A stretch of DNA of 34,383 nucleotides from Bacilli bacterium (GCA_022791775.1 JAAVZT010000011.1:1-34383), one strand, 5' to 3'; numbered from the stretch's first letter, positions 24,171 to 31,970 are shown. Program-made: numbers and translations. The notes: generated by a model from the sequence alone, not told the origin.

Positions 24171-25181
24171 CTATAAAACTTCATAAAAATCTGATTTAGC
24201 AAAAATAATTTGTACTTCTGTAAATTCATTCACTTTTGAAAAAATTTGAATTTGATGTCCTAACTGATCAACCAATTTCTTTACAATAAATAAACCCATT
24301 CCGGTAGAAGTAGAAACGGTCCGCCCATTTGAACCCGTAAAAGATTTTTCAAATACTCGAGGAAGATCTTGTGTCAAAATCCCAATTCCATTATCCCAAA
24401 TTTTTAAAATAATTTGATCCGACTTCACTTCAGAAGAAATTCTTACTTTTCCCTCTTTTAGTGATTGATATTTTAAACTATTTTGAATTAACTGATTTAA
24501 AATAAAAATAAGCCATTTTTCATCTGTAAACACCACCCCATCAAGCTCCGATAGTTCCAAATTAATATGACGTAAAATAAAAGAATCTTTATTACGTTGA
24601 ATGACTTCATAAACCACTTTTTTTAAGCTAACGGACCGAATAAAATAATCTTTCTCGGCGATTTCACTTCGAACATAATATAAAACTTGGTCCACTAAAT
24701 CTTCTAATTTACGAAGCTGCTCTGTTAACTCATTTTCTTTCCTAGAATGATTATGCAATAACAAAGTTAAATTTGCTAAAGGCATTTTTACTTCATGAAT
24801 CCACATTTCTATATAATCTCGAAAATTTTGATTTGCTTGTTCATTTTGAACAAGTCGCTCTTTCATCGATTTGTCTATTTCATAAATCGCTTCCATCATT
24901 TTTTTGGCATCTAAGAAATTGGCCTGAATTCCCATCTCACTAATAAAATACTTTTCTTCTAATTGCTGTAAAATATGAAAAAAAGAATCATAAAATCGTT
25001 TCTTTTTCCAAAAAATATAAAAGCCTAAAAAGAGCAAAAAACTTCCAAACAAACCAAAATAAAAAATAAGATACCCAGCATCCACTTTCAATAAAATTAA
25101 AAAAAGAAAATTACAAAATACTAAACTAATATAAAGAAAAATCAAAACAGCATATTCTCGAAAAAATTCCGCCCATTTCAT
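24171..25181 (-). CDS. BceS-type intramembrane-sensing histidine kinase
   Basis: A 336-residue kinase with two membrane helices (about 12-31 and 36-58) joined by a loop of only a few residues. This marks the intramembrane-sensing class that takes its signal from a Bce-type permease. The phospho-acceptor His129 lies in MWIHEVKMPLANL, and the ATPase domain has NQLIQNSLKYQ, WDNGIGILTQDLPRVFEKSF and GMGLFIVKKL. The gene overlaps the response regulator by four bases (ATGA). Its natural partner transporter is encoded at 20353-23203. Confidence 0.95.
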   Translation of the reverse strand: MKWAEFFREYAVLIFLYISLVFCNFLFLILLKVDAGYLIFYFGLFGSFLLFLGFYIFWKKKRFYDSFFHILQQLEEKYFISEMGIQANFLDAKKMMEAIYEIDKSMKERLVQNEQANQNFRDYIEMWIHEVKMPLANLTLLLHNHSRKENELTEQLRKLEDLVDQVLYYVRSEIAEKDYFIRSVSLKKVVYEVIQRNKDSFILRHINLELSELDGVVFTDEKWLIFILNQLIQNSLKYQSLKEGKVRISSEVKSDQIILKIWDNGIGILTQDLPRVFEKSFTGSNGRTVSTSTGMGLFIVKKLVDQLGHQIQIFSKVNEFTEVQIIFAKSDFYEVL

Positions 25182-25840
25182 TTTAATAAATAGCCTATCC
25201 CTTTCCGCGTTTCAATTACATCTACTAAACCAACTTCACTTAACTTACGTCTTAAACGACTAATATTAACCGATAACGTATTATCGTCAATAAATTCTTC
25301 ACTATCCCATAAATAGCGCATTAAATCCTCACGGGGAACAATTTTATTTCGATGTAAAATAAAATATTTTAAAATTAACATTTCATTTTTTGTTAAATAA
25401 TAATCCTTACCTTCAAACAAAATAATGCCGCGATCCATATTAAGAACAATCGATTCATAATTTAATAAAGTTGAATTTTTATCATATCGTTTCCAAATTG
25501 CTTCCATACGCAAAAGTAAAATAGTTGGATTATAAGGTTTCGTTATATAATCATCTGCTCCATAACTCATAGAAAGTACTTCATCACTATCATTATTATA
25601 ACTAGTAAGCATAATTACAGGAACATTAGATTCCAAACGCAATTTTTTCAAAATAAATTCTCCGTTTTGATTGGGCAAATTAATATCTAAAAGTACCATA
25701 TCCACCTGGGAAAGCAATATCGAAGATACAACATCCTGAAAATCAGTTAATACATCCACTTGATAAGATGAATGAGTAAGAAATTTAGCCAATTCTTCTC
25801 GAAGTACAATATCATCTTCAACAATTAATATTTTTTTCAT
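25178..25840 (-). CDS. BceR-type OmpR-family response regulator
   Basis: A 220-residue regulator. The receiver domain has VEDD, phospho-acceptor Asp52 in VLLDINLPN, Thr in MLTSY and Lys in ITKPY. The winged helix contains NTLSVNISRLRRKL and ETRKGIGYLL. Four-base overlaps link it to the SanA-like gene upstream and the kinase downstream, so the three are tightly coupled. The likely targets are the direct repeats before the Bce-type ABC operon. Confidence 0.95.
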   Translation of the reverse strand: MKKILIVEDDIVLREELAKFLTHSSYQVDVLTDFQDVVSSILLSQVDMVLLDINLPNQNGEFILKKLRLESNVPVIMLTSYNNDSDEVLSMSYGADDYITKPYNPTILLLRMEAIWKRYDKNSTLLNYESIVLNMDRGIILFEGKDYYLTKNEMLILKYFILHRNKIVPREDLMRYLWDSEEFIDDNTLSVNISRLRRKLSEVGLVDVIETRKGIGYLLK

Positions 25841-26520
25841 TTCTCTTCTCCTAAGATTTCCATATCATTAGTAAGATCTCCATTTCCTGATACTAAAATT
25901 TCTTGTCCTAAATATTTTGGCTTTACTTTCCATATAGAATAAAATACATCCTTATTCCGTGCTAATATTTCTCGAATCTCTCGCTTTGTCTGTCCCGCAT
26001 AAGTTCGTAAATTGCTTTTATATCCATAAGCTTCTAGCCCAAGTGATCTTGCAATATATAAAGCTCGATATAAATGATATCCTTGCGAAACAATTACAAT
26101 CTTTTTGGCCTTGAAAACTTCTTTCGCCCGATAAATGCTATCATAAGTTGAAAAACCTGCATGATCCATAAAAATATCTTCAGAAGAAATTCCATTTGAA
26201 ATAGCATAATCTTTCATAACTTTTACTTCATTATAATATTTTGTTCCATGATCCCCACTCATAATCATTTTAGGAGCAATTGATTCTTGATATAATAAAA
26301 TACCAGATTTTAATCGATCCTCTAACATATGACTAGGAGTCTTATCGGCTTTCACTTGACAACCTAAAACTAATATTGCATCCAAATTCGTTTGTTGTTT
26401 TAATTCTTCCAACGACAAAACGGAATGCTTCGTCGTCAATATTACCAAACCATTCAAAAATAAAATAAGGCCAATAAGGCCCAAAATAATACAAAAAAAC
26501 TTTTTAATTATCAAATTCAT
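25837..26520 (-). CDS. SanA/YdcF-like DUF218 membrane protein
   Basis: One N-terminal membrane helix (about 8-30) is followed by a DUF218 domain with ILVLGCQVKADKTPSHMLEDRL, MIMSGDHG and VIVSQGYHLYRALYIARSLG. This matches SanA/ElyC/YdcF proteins, which influence envelope barrier function and vancomycin sensitivity in Enterobacteria; the biochemical activity is unsettled. At 227 residues it has the usual length. It overlaps the desulfoferrodoxin gene by 17 bases and the response regulator by four. Its position in an antibiotic-sensing operon supports an envelope-protection role (inference). Confidence 0.9.
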   Translation of the reverse strand: MNLIIKKFFCIILGLIGLILFLNGLVILTTKHSVLSLEELKQQTNLDAILVLGCQVKADKTPSHMLEDRLKSGILLYQESIAPKMIMSGDHGTKYYNEVKVMKDYAISNGISSEDIFMDHAGFSTYDSIYRAKEVFKAKKIVIVSQGYHLYRALYIARSLGLEAYGYKSNLRTYAGQTKREIREILARNKDVFYSIWKVKPKYLGQEILVSGNGDLTNDMEILGEEK

Positions 26521-26881
26521 TTATATAAGCCTTTTTCCATAATCCATGATTATTACAATAAGCATAAATATTGCGAATTGGAAAAGAAGAAATCACCTTA
26601 ATTTTGGGTTCTTCTTTATTTAGAACATAAAATTGATATCCTTGTTCTTCTTCTATTAAAATCCATTGAATAGAATGTTCTAAACTCATAGGATGTAATG
26701 TCTCCCCAATTATAATTTCAATTTTATCTCCATCTTTTATCCAAATTGGACAGTGTTTTTCTGCTCCAGCTTCATTTTCATGAACTTTCATTTCTTCCAT
26801 AACTTCATTACAACAGGAAAAATAACCAATTTCATAACTTGGAATCACTTGCCCACATTTCTTACACTGATAAAAATACAT
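26504..26881 (-). CDS. dfx: Desulfoferrodoxin (2Fe superoxide reductase)
   Basis: Reduces superoxide to hydrogen peroxide without making oxygen, a typical defence of anaerobes. The N-terminal rubredoxin-like centre has four cysteines in the desulforedoxin arrangement: C6, C9 and the adjacent pair C23-C24. The catalytic domain keeps the family residues E41-K42-H43, H63 (LHPM), H69 (LEH) and the final C109 and H112 (YCNNHGLWK). All ligands are present, so the protein should be active. At 125 residues it is standard. AGAGGTGAT precedes the ATG, and a strong promoter lies at 26900-26928. It is the first gene of an operon that continues with sanA-like, response regulator, kinase and Gre-like genes. 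Confidence 0.96.
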   Translation of the reverse strand: MYFYQCKKCGQVIPSYEIGYFSCCNEVMEEMKVHENEAGAEKHCPIWIKDGDKIEIIIGETLHPMSLEHSIQWILIEEEQGYQFYVLNKEEPKIKVISSFPIRNIYAYCNNHGLWKKAYINEFDN

Positions 26882-26899
26882 GATATCACCTCTTCTAAA

Positions 26900-26928
26900 A
26901 TCATAAAAAAATAAACAATGAAAGTCAA
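26900..26928 (-). promoter_or_regulatory. Promoter of the desulfoferrodoxin operon
   Basis: TTGACT (26923-26928), a 17-base spacer and TATGAT (26900-26905) on the minus strand. The -35 box overlaps the stop codon of the gene before it. Confidence 0.75.
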
Positions 26929-28463
26929 GAATCTAATACCATACTTAACGGAGTTGTAACACCTACCCCTGTATTCGGATGACGCCCCGAATATATAAAA
27001 TCAATTGCAATCAATAATACCAAAATCAAGCATATAATGATTTTCATAGTTGAATTCCACTTTTGAAAAAATTGATCTAAAAAAGGAGCTAAAATATAAA
27101 TAAAGGCAAGACCCCCGATTCCAAAAAATACTAAACCTTCTAAACATACTCGACCATGAATATTCAAAAAATAACCTGTATAATCCCACCATTTTAAATG
27201 TTTAAAAGTTTCTAAATAAAATGCCGTTCCATACTCTACTATTCCACATATGAGCATGGTAAGAAAAAAAGTTAAGAAAGGACGATTACGAACCTTGCGC
27301 AATAAAAATAAAATCAAAACTCCACCGCTACCATATATTGGCAACCAAGGTCCAAATAAAGCTCCTCGATTAACAAAAATACCTTCTGCAAACAAGGTCA
27401 AACAGACTTCCCAAATCCAACCCAACATCGAAAAAGCAAAAAATAATAAAATATAAGAATTCCAAGAATAACGGCGATTATAATTTAAAGATCTCAAAAA
27501 TTTTCGGCTTTCATGCTCCTCTAAAAAATATTTTTGCTCTGGATACTCCGCTACGTTCATTCGATTTTCAGCTAAAAAGAGATCAGGTACAATCAAAGAG
27601 GAAATAATCTTTTGTTTTAGAGCCAAAGTTCGACAAGTCATATAAAATTCAGCTCGACTCGCCTCTTTATATATATTGGAATAAAACAAATTAGAAAGAT
27701 TAAAGGTTAATAATCCAAGTAAATCCCACCCTATAAAAGAAACATCCATCCAAAAAGCATTCCATTTATAACCTTTCATCATATTAGAAGAGTAAGTAAG
27801 CACTTCTTTACGCGATAATTCGGGATTCTCAGCCAAAAGATAAGGAACCAAGTAATAGGCATAATGTTTGATAAATCCGCCCATAATAGTAAACATCCAT
27901 AATATTTCAACAATCTTTTTATATGTCATCACTAATGCAATGGAAAAATTTTTTCGAATCCGAAAAGGGAGCAAAAAACGCCCCATTTTTGTCTTTTCAT
28001 AAAGACGGTTCTCTAAAAAGAATCGAACCCGCCCAACTTCTAATACAGAAGCCACAAAAATCCAATATAATATACTAATGATTACTCCAGTAATGATAAT
28101 AATACCTGCTAAAATGCGATCCTGAAATAAAAATTGATTGGTTGCATTCAATATTCCAAATAAAAAGGAACCAGAACGAGAAACATTATCTATAATAGTC
28201 CCAACAAACCCCGCATTTTGTTTCCAAATAATTTCACCATCTGTAGCTTTATGGACAAATTCATTTACTATATCAGAATTCGTTTTTCCTTCCATATGTG
28301 TGATAGAAAAAACTTCATCAGATGATCCATAATTCGTCTCATGAAATCGCAATAAAATCGTCCCACCAATTAGCAAAGTTACAACAAAGCTAACGGCAAA
28401 ACACCGCCAATAATTTCGTTTTAAAACTTGTTTTGCTTGTATTTTTAGTTTTTTCCGGTTCAT
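26925..28463 (-). CDS. DUF975 - CmpB-type (putative ABC transporter permease) fusion membrane protein
   Basis: Two membrane domains appear joined in 512 residues. The N-terminal half (1-about 290) begins RKKLKIQAKQVLKRNYWRCF and has several helices and the amphipathic features of DUF975 proteins. The C-terminal half (about 325-490) shows FFAFSMLGWIWEVCLTLF, FVNRGALFGPWLPIYGSGG and HGRVCLEGLVFFGIGG, signatures of the CmpB family (PF06541, loosely named type IV ABC permease). Neither domain has a proven activity. No ATPase is encoded nearby in the same operon. A good promoter lies at 28488-28516. Confidence 0.82.
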   Translation of the reverse strand: MNRKKLKIQAKQVLKRNYWRCFAVSFVVTLLIGGTILLRFHETNYGSSDEVFSITHMEGKTNSDIVNEFVHKATDGEIIWKQNAGFVGTIIDNVSRSGSFLFGILNATNQFLFQDRILAGIIIITGVIISILYWIFVASVLEVGRVRFFLENRLYEKTKMGRFLLPFRIRKNFSIALVMTYKKIVEILWMFTIMGGFIKHYAYYLVPYLLAENPELSRKEVLTYSSNMMKGYKWNAFWMDVSFIGWDLLGLLTFNLSNLFYSNIYKEASRAEFYMTCRTLALKQKIISSLIVPDLFLAENRMNVAEYPEQKYFLEEHESRKFLRSLNYNRRYSWNSYILLFFAFSMLGWIWEVCLTLFAEGIFVNRGALFGPWLPIYGSGGVLILFLLRKVRNRPFLTFFLTMLICGIVEYGTAFYLETFKHLKWWDYTGYFLNIHGRVCLEGLVFFGIGGLAFIYILAPFLDQFFQKWNSTMKIIICLILVLLIAIDFIYSGRHPNTGVGVTTPLSMVLDS

Positions 28464-28487
28464 ACTTCCACCACAAAATTCCTATTT

Positions 28488-28516
28488 ATCATATCAAATT
28501 TGTCATATTTTTACAA
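28488..28516 (-). promoter_or_regulatory. Promoter of the DUF975-CmpB gene
   Basis: TTGTAA (28511-28516), a 17-base spacer and TATGAT (28488-28493) with an extended TGA on the minus strand. It lies 25 bases before the ATG. Confidence 0.7.
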
Positions 28517-28543
28517 TCCAATAGTACTTACAATTTTGTAAGA

Positions 28544-29443
28544 CTATCGCCTTCTTTCTCTTTTCAAGGTTACAATTGCATCCTGATTTGAATAAAAATA
28601 ATAAGAAGGAACTGATAAAAGAGGAAATTTTTCTGCCGGAAAAACTCTTTCTCGACTCTCTTTTTGATAAAACAATTTAGGAGATTTAATACAAAGATAA
28701 TCATAAAGATATCCTACTTCCATCACTCCATTCATCTTTAAAAAAGAAGCAAGATCATCAATCAACTCTCGAAATGATTCCAAAGGATGCTCCAAAAACA
28801 TTTCTTCGATACAATCACTAATGTTTGATAATAAAATCAAATCATAACTTTGCTTTAATTGTTTTGCCAAATGTTTTACATCACCCAACAAAAATCTAAC
28901 TTCCTTCGCTTCTAATGAATTTTGCAACCTTTCATAAGCAGTTTTCTCCAAATAACCATTCATTTCTTGCATTTTAAGAATGGTAGGTTGAAAATCAAAA
29001 TATAATTTTTGAATTAAAATATCTTTTGAATAACGAGAATATAAATAATGAAAAAAAGATTTTGTTTCAGAATCTAATTTTTCAGAAATTCTTTGAAATA
29101 ATTCAAAACTCATAACACTTTCATACTGAGAAAAGAAAAAAGCTAAAAATTCTTCATAAGTTAAAGCACAGACTGCCGCCTTCTTTAAGTTAGCTTGATA
29201 AAATGATAAAGGATTTATATCAAAAAGAGTTACCGATTTAGCCCCATAATAAAACGCATTCAACATTTGATCTCCACTCCCACAAACGCACAATACATCT
29301 TTGTCAAGAGCCGAAAAGTGTTCAAAAAATTGACGAATATTTTCTGTTGTAAATCGATACACCTTCGAATAAGCACCAAAAAAGTTAGATAAAGAACCAT
29401 ATATATTTAATATACGATCCACTTCTTTTACATGATAATCCAT
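28544..29443 (-). CDS. DUF3419/BtaA-like SAM-dependent methyltransferase-fold protein
   Basis: A cytosolic 299-residue protein. Motif I is VLCVCGSGDQMLNAFYYGA (about 50-68), followed by the acidic strand end TLFDINPLSFYQANLKKAA. A later strand (YDLILLSNISDCIE) and the length fit a class I methyltransferase fold. The tract KAAVCALTYEEFLAFFF after motif I is characteristic of DUF3419 proteins, whose best-known member BtaA makes betaine lipids. Substrate here unknown; transfer of an aminocarboxypropyl group is as possible as methyl transfer. GAGGGAT precedes the ATG. Confidence 0.65.
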   Translation of the reverse strand: MDYHVKEVDRILNIYGSLSNFFGAYSKVYRFTTENIRQFFEHFSALDKDVLCVCGSGDQMLNAFYYGAKSVTLFDINPLSFYQANLKKAAVCALTYEEFLAFFFSQYESVMSFELFQRISEKLDSETKSFFHYLYSRYSKDILIQKLYFDFQPTILKMQEMNGYLEKTAYERLQNSLEAKEVRFLLGDVKHLAKQLKQSYDLILLSNISDCIEEMFLEHPLESFRELIDDLASFLKMNGVMEVGYLYDYLCIKSPKLFYQKESRERVFPAEKFPLLSVPSYYFYSNQDAIVTLKRERRR

Positions 29444-29466
29444 AATAATCCCTCATTTAATGATGT

Positions 29467-29472
29467 ATTATA
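29467..29472 (-). promoter_or_regulatory. Extended -10 element for the DUF3419-like gene
   Basis: TGTTATAAT on the minus strand, about 24 bases upstream of the ATG at 29443. No clear -35. It is back to back with the plus-strand promoter at 29525. Confidence 0.55.
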
Positions 29473-29524
29473 ACATAAAACTTGAAATAGAAATAAGATA
29501 TTTAATTTTGATTACTTATTGTGA

Positions 29525-29530
29525 TATAAT
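29525..29530 (+). promoter_or_regulatory. Extended -10 element for the ATP-grasp-like gene
   Basis: TGATATAAT (29522-29530) lies 25 bases before ATG 29556. A -35-like TTAATT is at 29502-29507. Confidence 0.55.
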
Positions 29531-29555
29531 AACTTTTCATAAAGGAAGTATTATA

Positions 29556-30680
29556 ATGATTAAATCTGGAATCGTTTTTGCTCAAGATATTATTGAAATA
29601 AAAAATGATGAAATTCTTACATATCTAAATAAATTAATAGAAAAATCTACGGTAGATAGCAAACAATTAGAAATTTTTAAACAAAGACAATTATTTTGGG
29701 ATGAATCAAATATTATAAAATACTTTGTTCAAGTTTTAGGATATACTATTATTTATGATAATATAATTTATTTTCAATCTGAAATTCAAAACAAATTTAT
29801 TGATAAAATTGATTATATCAAAAATGGATATAAATTAGAAAAATTACCTAAATTAATATATAAAAGCGAAAAATTTATTGAATATAAAACCCCTGCTCAA
29901 CAACAAATTGAAAAAGAAGGATTTAAACATTCAATGAGCCTAGAAAATAATTTATCATTTTGGTATCCTAAAACTACTAAGATAGGATTTAAAACTCCAA
30001 ACACAATTATAACTGATTTTAGTGATGATGAAGTAAAACTAATAAAAACAATAAAATGGCAATCTTTAGATGAAGAGAAAATATTACAAAGAATCAAAAA
30101 CAATGCTAGTAATAGAGAAATTGATTTAAATGAAAAAATGTTTATCAGATTAGGAAATTCAAGCAATAAGTTTAACTTTAATACTTGTCATATTAAAGAT
30201 ATAAATGAATTATATAAAAAATTAATGATAATGTTCGAAGATATGTACTTTGAGTTAGAATGGGAACAAAATATAGAGTTAGTATTAAGAGAATATATTA
30301 AAACGAATTACCAAAGAAATACAATTTATAATGGAATGCCATTGAATACAGAATTTAGAGTATTTTATGATTTTGATGAAAATAAAATTTTAGAGATTTT
30401 CAATTATTGGGAAAAAGACACTATGTTAGATAATTTACATAATCAAAAAGATCTTATAACATTTGCTAATACCACACACGAAATTGAATCAGACTTTGCT
30501 AGATTATATCCTTTTTTAAAAGAAGAAGTAGAATTTAAATTACCCAGTGCTGACTTAAAAGGAAAATGGTCTGTAGATTTTATGTACGATGGAAAAGAAT
30601 TTGTATTAATAGATATGGCTCATGCTGAATGCAGTTATTATTACGATAAAGTTCTTAATAAGCAAAAAATTCTAAAATAA
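29556..30680 (+). CDS. Orphan ATP-grasp-like protein
   Basis: A 374-residue protein with no signal peptide or membrane helix. The C-terminal half has the look of an ATP-grasp ligase. FIRLGNSSNKFNF is a lysine/arginine strand, LVLREYIKTN a hinge strand with Glu, and GMPLNTEFRVFYDF follows. WSVDFMYDGKEFVLIDMA is the metal-binding acidic strand with Asp and a final Asp/His. Such enzymes join a carboxylate to an amine or other nucleophile through an acyl phosphate. The N-terminal 150 residues are not recognised. The start is ATG 29556, with AAAGGAAG upstream; frame continuation to 29460 has no site. It stands alone at the edge of a mobile, lower-GC region, facing away from the core genes. Similar orphan ATP-grasp proteins are known from phages and islands (inference). 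Confidence 0.6.
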   Translation: MIKSGIVFAQDIIEIKNDEILTYLNKLIEKSTVDSKQLEIFKQRQLFWDESNIIKYFVQVLGYTIIYDNIIYFQSEIQNKFIDKIDYIKNGYKLEKLPKLIYKSEKFIEYKTPAQQQIEKEGFKHSMSLENNLSFWYPKTTKIGFKTPNTIITDFSDDEVKLIKTIKWQSLDEEKILQRIKNNASNREIDLNEKMFIRLGNSSNKFNFNTCHIKDINELYKKLMIMFEDMYFELEWEQNIELVLREYIKTNYQRNTIYNGMPLNTEFRVFYDFDENKILEIFNYWEKDTMLDNLHNQKDLITFANTTHEIESDFARLYPFLKEEVEFKLPSADLKGKWSVDFMYDGKEFVLIDMAHAECSYYYDKVLNKQKILK

Positions 30681-30733
30681 CTAATCATGTCTAGAAAGCC
30701 TGTTTTTTATACAGATTTTAAGACTGAAATATT

Positions 30734-30763
30734 AGCCAGTTCCCAAATGAAGACTGGCTTTTA
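30734..30763 (+). terminator. Hairpin after the ATP-grasp-like gene, possibly the right-end hairpin of an IS200-like remnant
   Basis: Arms agccagt (30734-30740) and actggct (30753-30759), 12-base loop, then TTTT. It can terminate plus-strand transcription. It also sits where the right end of the IS200-like remnant would be expected. Confidence 0.6.
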
Positions 30764-31119
30764 CTTCGTTCAATCCCTAAGTTATGTTTAGGTTTAGGTT
30801 TATATTCTTTCATCATTAACTTATTACTTCATTTAAGTCTACAACACTTATATATATATCTTGTGGCCCCAAAATTTCTACTTCCAAATTTAACACATTC
30901 ATTTTAGGAAGTATTTCTAATAGTAGATATACTAATATGTTCTTCTATTATTTCTACACCTTTCCACTTACATAAATCTTTTATGTATTTTTGAATATCT
31001 TCTCTTAATTTATTATAAATTGCTTTTCTTTTAAATTTTGGAATGAAAACAATATGATACTTGCACATATATTTTGTATATGCTTTTTTCATACTTAATA
31101 TGGGCTTGAAAAGCGACAT
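30760..31119 (-). pseudogene. tnpA: IS200/IS605 family transposase TnpA, decayed
   Basis: The intact N-terminal frame (to 30904) contains the TnpA core CKYHIVFIPKFKRKAIYNKL and CKWKGVEIIEEH. An ATG at 31092 is the probable original start. After IIEEH the frame enters ISISTIRNTS and stops. The expected segment containing the HUH motif (histidine-hydrophobic-histidine, usually PDHVHML) is missing. Further downstream, KFGSRNF, YISVVDLNEV and a KEYKPKPKH tail are readable only in other frames. About 30 codons therefore appear deleted and at least two frameshifts accumulated. No active transposase can be made. TATAAT at 31120-31125 (minus) may be the old promoter. Confidence 0.8.
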
Positions 31120-31162
31120 ATTATAGCATGCAAGATGTCATATTTCTCTAAGCATTTTAATA

Positions 31163-31210
31163 CCACTCGATATTCGAATGGTTTTTTGATTATCTGCTAC
31201 CGCAGATAAT
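31163..31210. mobile_element. Probable left-end hairpins of the IS200-like remnant
   Basis: A stem ccactcga/tcgaatgg (31163-31170 with 31174-31181) is followed on the plus strand by TTTTTT. Next is a perfect 9-bp stem attatctgc/gcagataat (31189-31197 with 31202-31210). IS200 elements carry a subterminal hairpin used by TnpA and a left-end terminator that blocks outside transcription. Position upstream of the tnpA remnant fits; the exact element ends are not determined. Confidence 0.4.
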
Positions 31211-31314
31211 ATCCTTAAAGGTTAATAAAAATAGTACCAACTGTTTAAGTCGATACTAATACTGTTTTAACAGAATAGTACTAGCAATTCAAAACTAGAT
31301 ATTTCTTTTTTATT

Positions 31315-31485
31315 TTATGCAAGTTTTCTTGACGTATTCATAATAACATAAAACGCACTTTTATCAAGTACGCTTTTTATTGTTACTCGAAAGTTCGAGT
31401 TTTCTATCAATTTGGTGCGATAGTGATAGTTATCTGCAACTTTTCGCAAAATTAAGTAATCAAGTACATATAGTACTGACTTCAT
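31315..31485 (-). CDS. Small ORF, 56 residues, unknown
   Basis: ATG 31485 opens a frame of 56 codons (starts MKSVLYVLDYLILRKVADNY). No family recognised and no convincing ribosome binding site. It is basic, without a membrane helix. It lies in the remnant-rich interval between IS200-like pieces, so it may be part of a decayed gene rather than a functional one. Apart from this, 31211-31539 shows only scattered inverted repeats, such as actcga/tcgagt at 31385-31400. Confidence 0.25.
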   Translation of the reverse strand: MKSVLYVLDYLILRKVADNYHYRTKLIENSNFRVTIKSVLDKSAFYVIMNTSRKLA

Positions 31486-31539
31486 ATCTAAATTATAAAC
31501 TATTTTACTAAATAATTCTACATATTTAGTTATACTTTT

Positions 31540-31746
31540 TTATTTTTCCACCTGAAGTTTTCTTAAATCGTGATTTATTAAATCTTTTTGTTTTATTTCT
31601 AAAATTTTAAATATATCATCTGTTAATAAATTACCTATATCTTCATCATTACTATTCTCTATACTACCATTTGGATAAATATTAAAATATGATGTAGTAA
31701 ATTCAGTTAAATTGTTATAGTGAATAAGATAATTCTTCCTTATCAT
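31540..31746 (-). CDS. Small hypothetical protein, 68 residues
   Basis: Not recognised. It is acidic toward the C-terminus (NSNDEDIGNLLTDDIFKIL). The strong binding site AAAGGGGGAA is 14 bases before this ATG, further than usual. A closer ATG in another frame gives only an 11-residue peptide. So either the gene is weakly translated, or a frameshift has separated the start from the body. It directly follows the hairpin at 31779-31800. Confidence 0.4.
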   Translation of the reverse strand: MIRKNYLIHYNNLTEFTTSYFNIYPNGSIENSNDEDIGNLLTDDIFKILEIKQKDLINHDLRKLQVEK

Positions 31747-31778
31747 TCATATTTTATATTCCCCCTTTATAGAATAGA

Positions 31779-31900
31779 GACCTACTATTTATAGTAGGTC
31801 AATTTTGTTCTGTCAAAATTTCTAACCCAGTAGGATTAAATTAAGTACACTTTATAATAACCTGACCCGACTAGACAATCAAAGATTGCAGTCAGGTACC
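31779..31900 (-). other. Structured remnant, possibly an IS605-type tnpB 3' end with right-end/omega-RNA-like hairpins
   Basis: On the minus strand a short frame reads FNPTGLEILTEQN then TGA (31799-31840), resembling a detached protein C-terminus; an in-frame stop lies just upstream. Directly after it is a perfect hairpin (31779-31787 with 31792-31800). Before it, a nested structure pairs acctgac (31860-31866) with gtcaggt (31891-31897), enclosing caatc/gattg (31876-31880 with 31884-31888). A tnpB tail followed by a structured transposon end is the arrangement of IS605-family elements with omega RNA. The assignment is tentative and rests on position and structure only. Confidence 0.3.
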
Positions 31901-31970
31901 TCTGAACCTTGTTGCTAACATAATAAAAATTTGTATTTATATAAACTAAAACAAGATAAAATATAATTTA

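Noticed and set aside
28527-28542. Hairpin cttacaa/ttgtaag just after the DUF3419-like gene as a terminator
   Set aside because: No U-tract follows it on the minus strand. Left unassigned.
31211-31539. Possible non-coding RNA or attachment site in the gap between IS pieces
   Set aside because: Several short inverted repeats are present but none has a consistent fold, and no tRNA or direct repeat supporting an attachment site was found.
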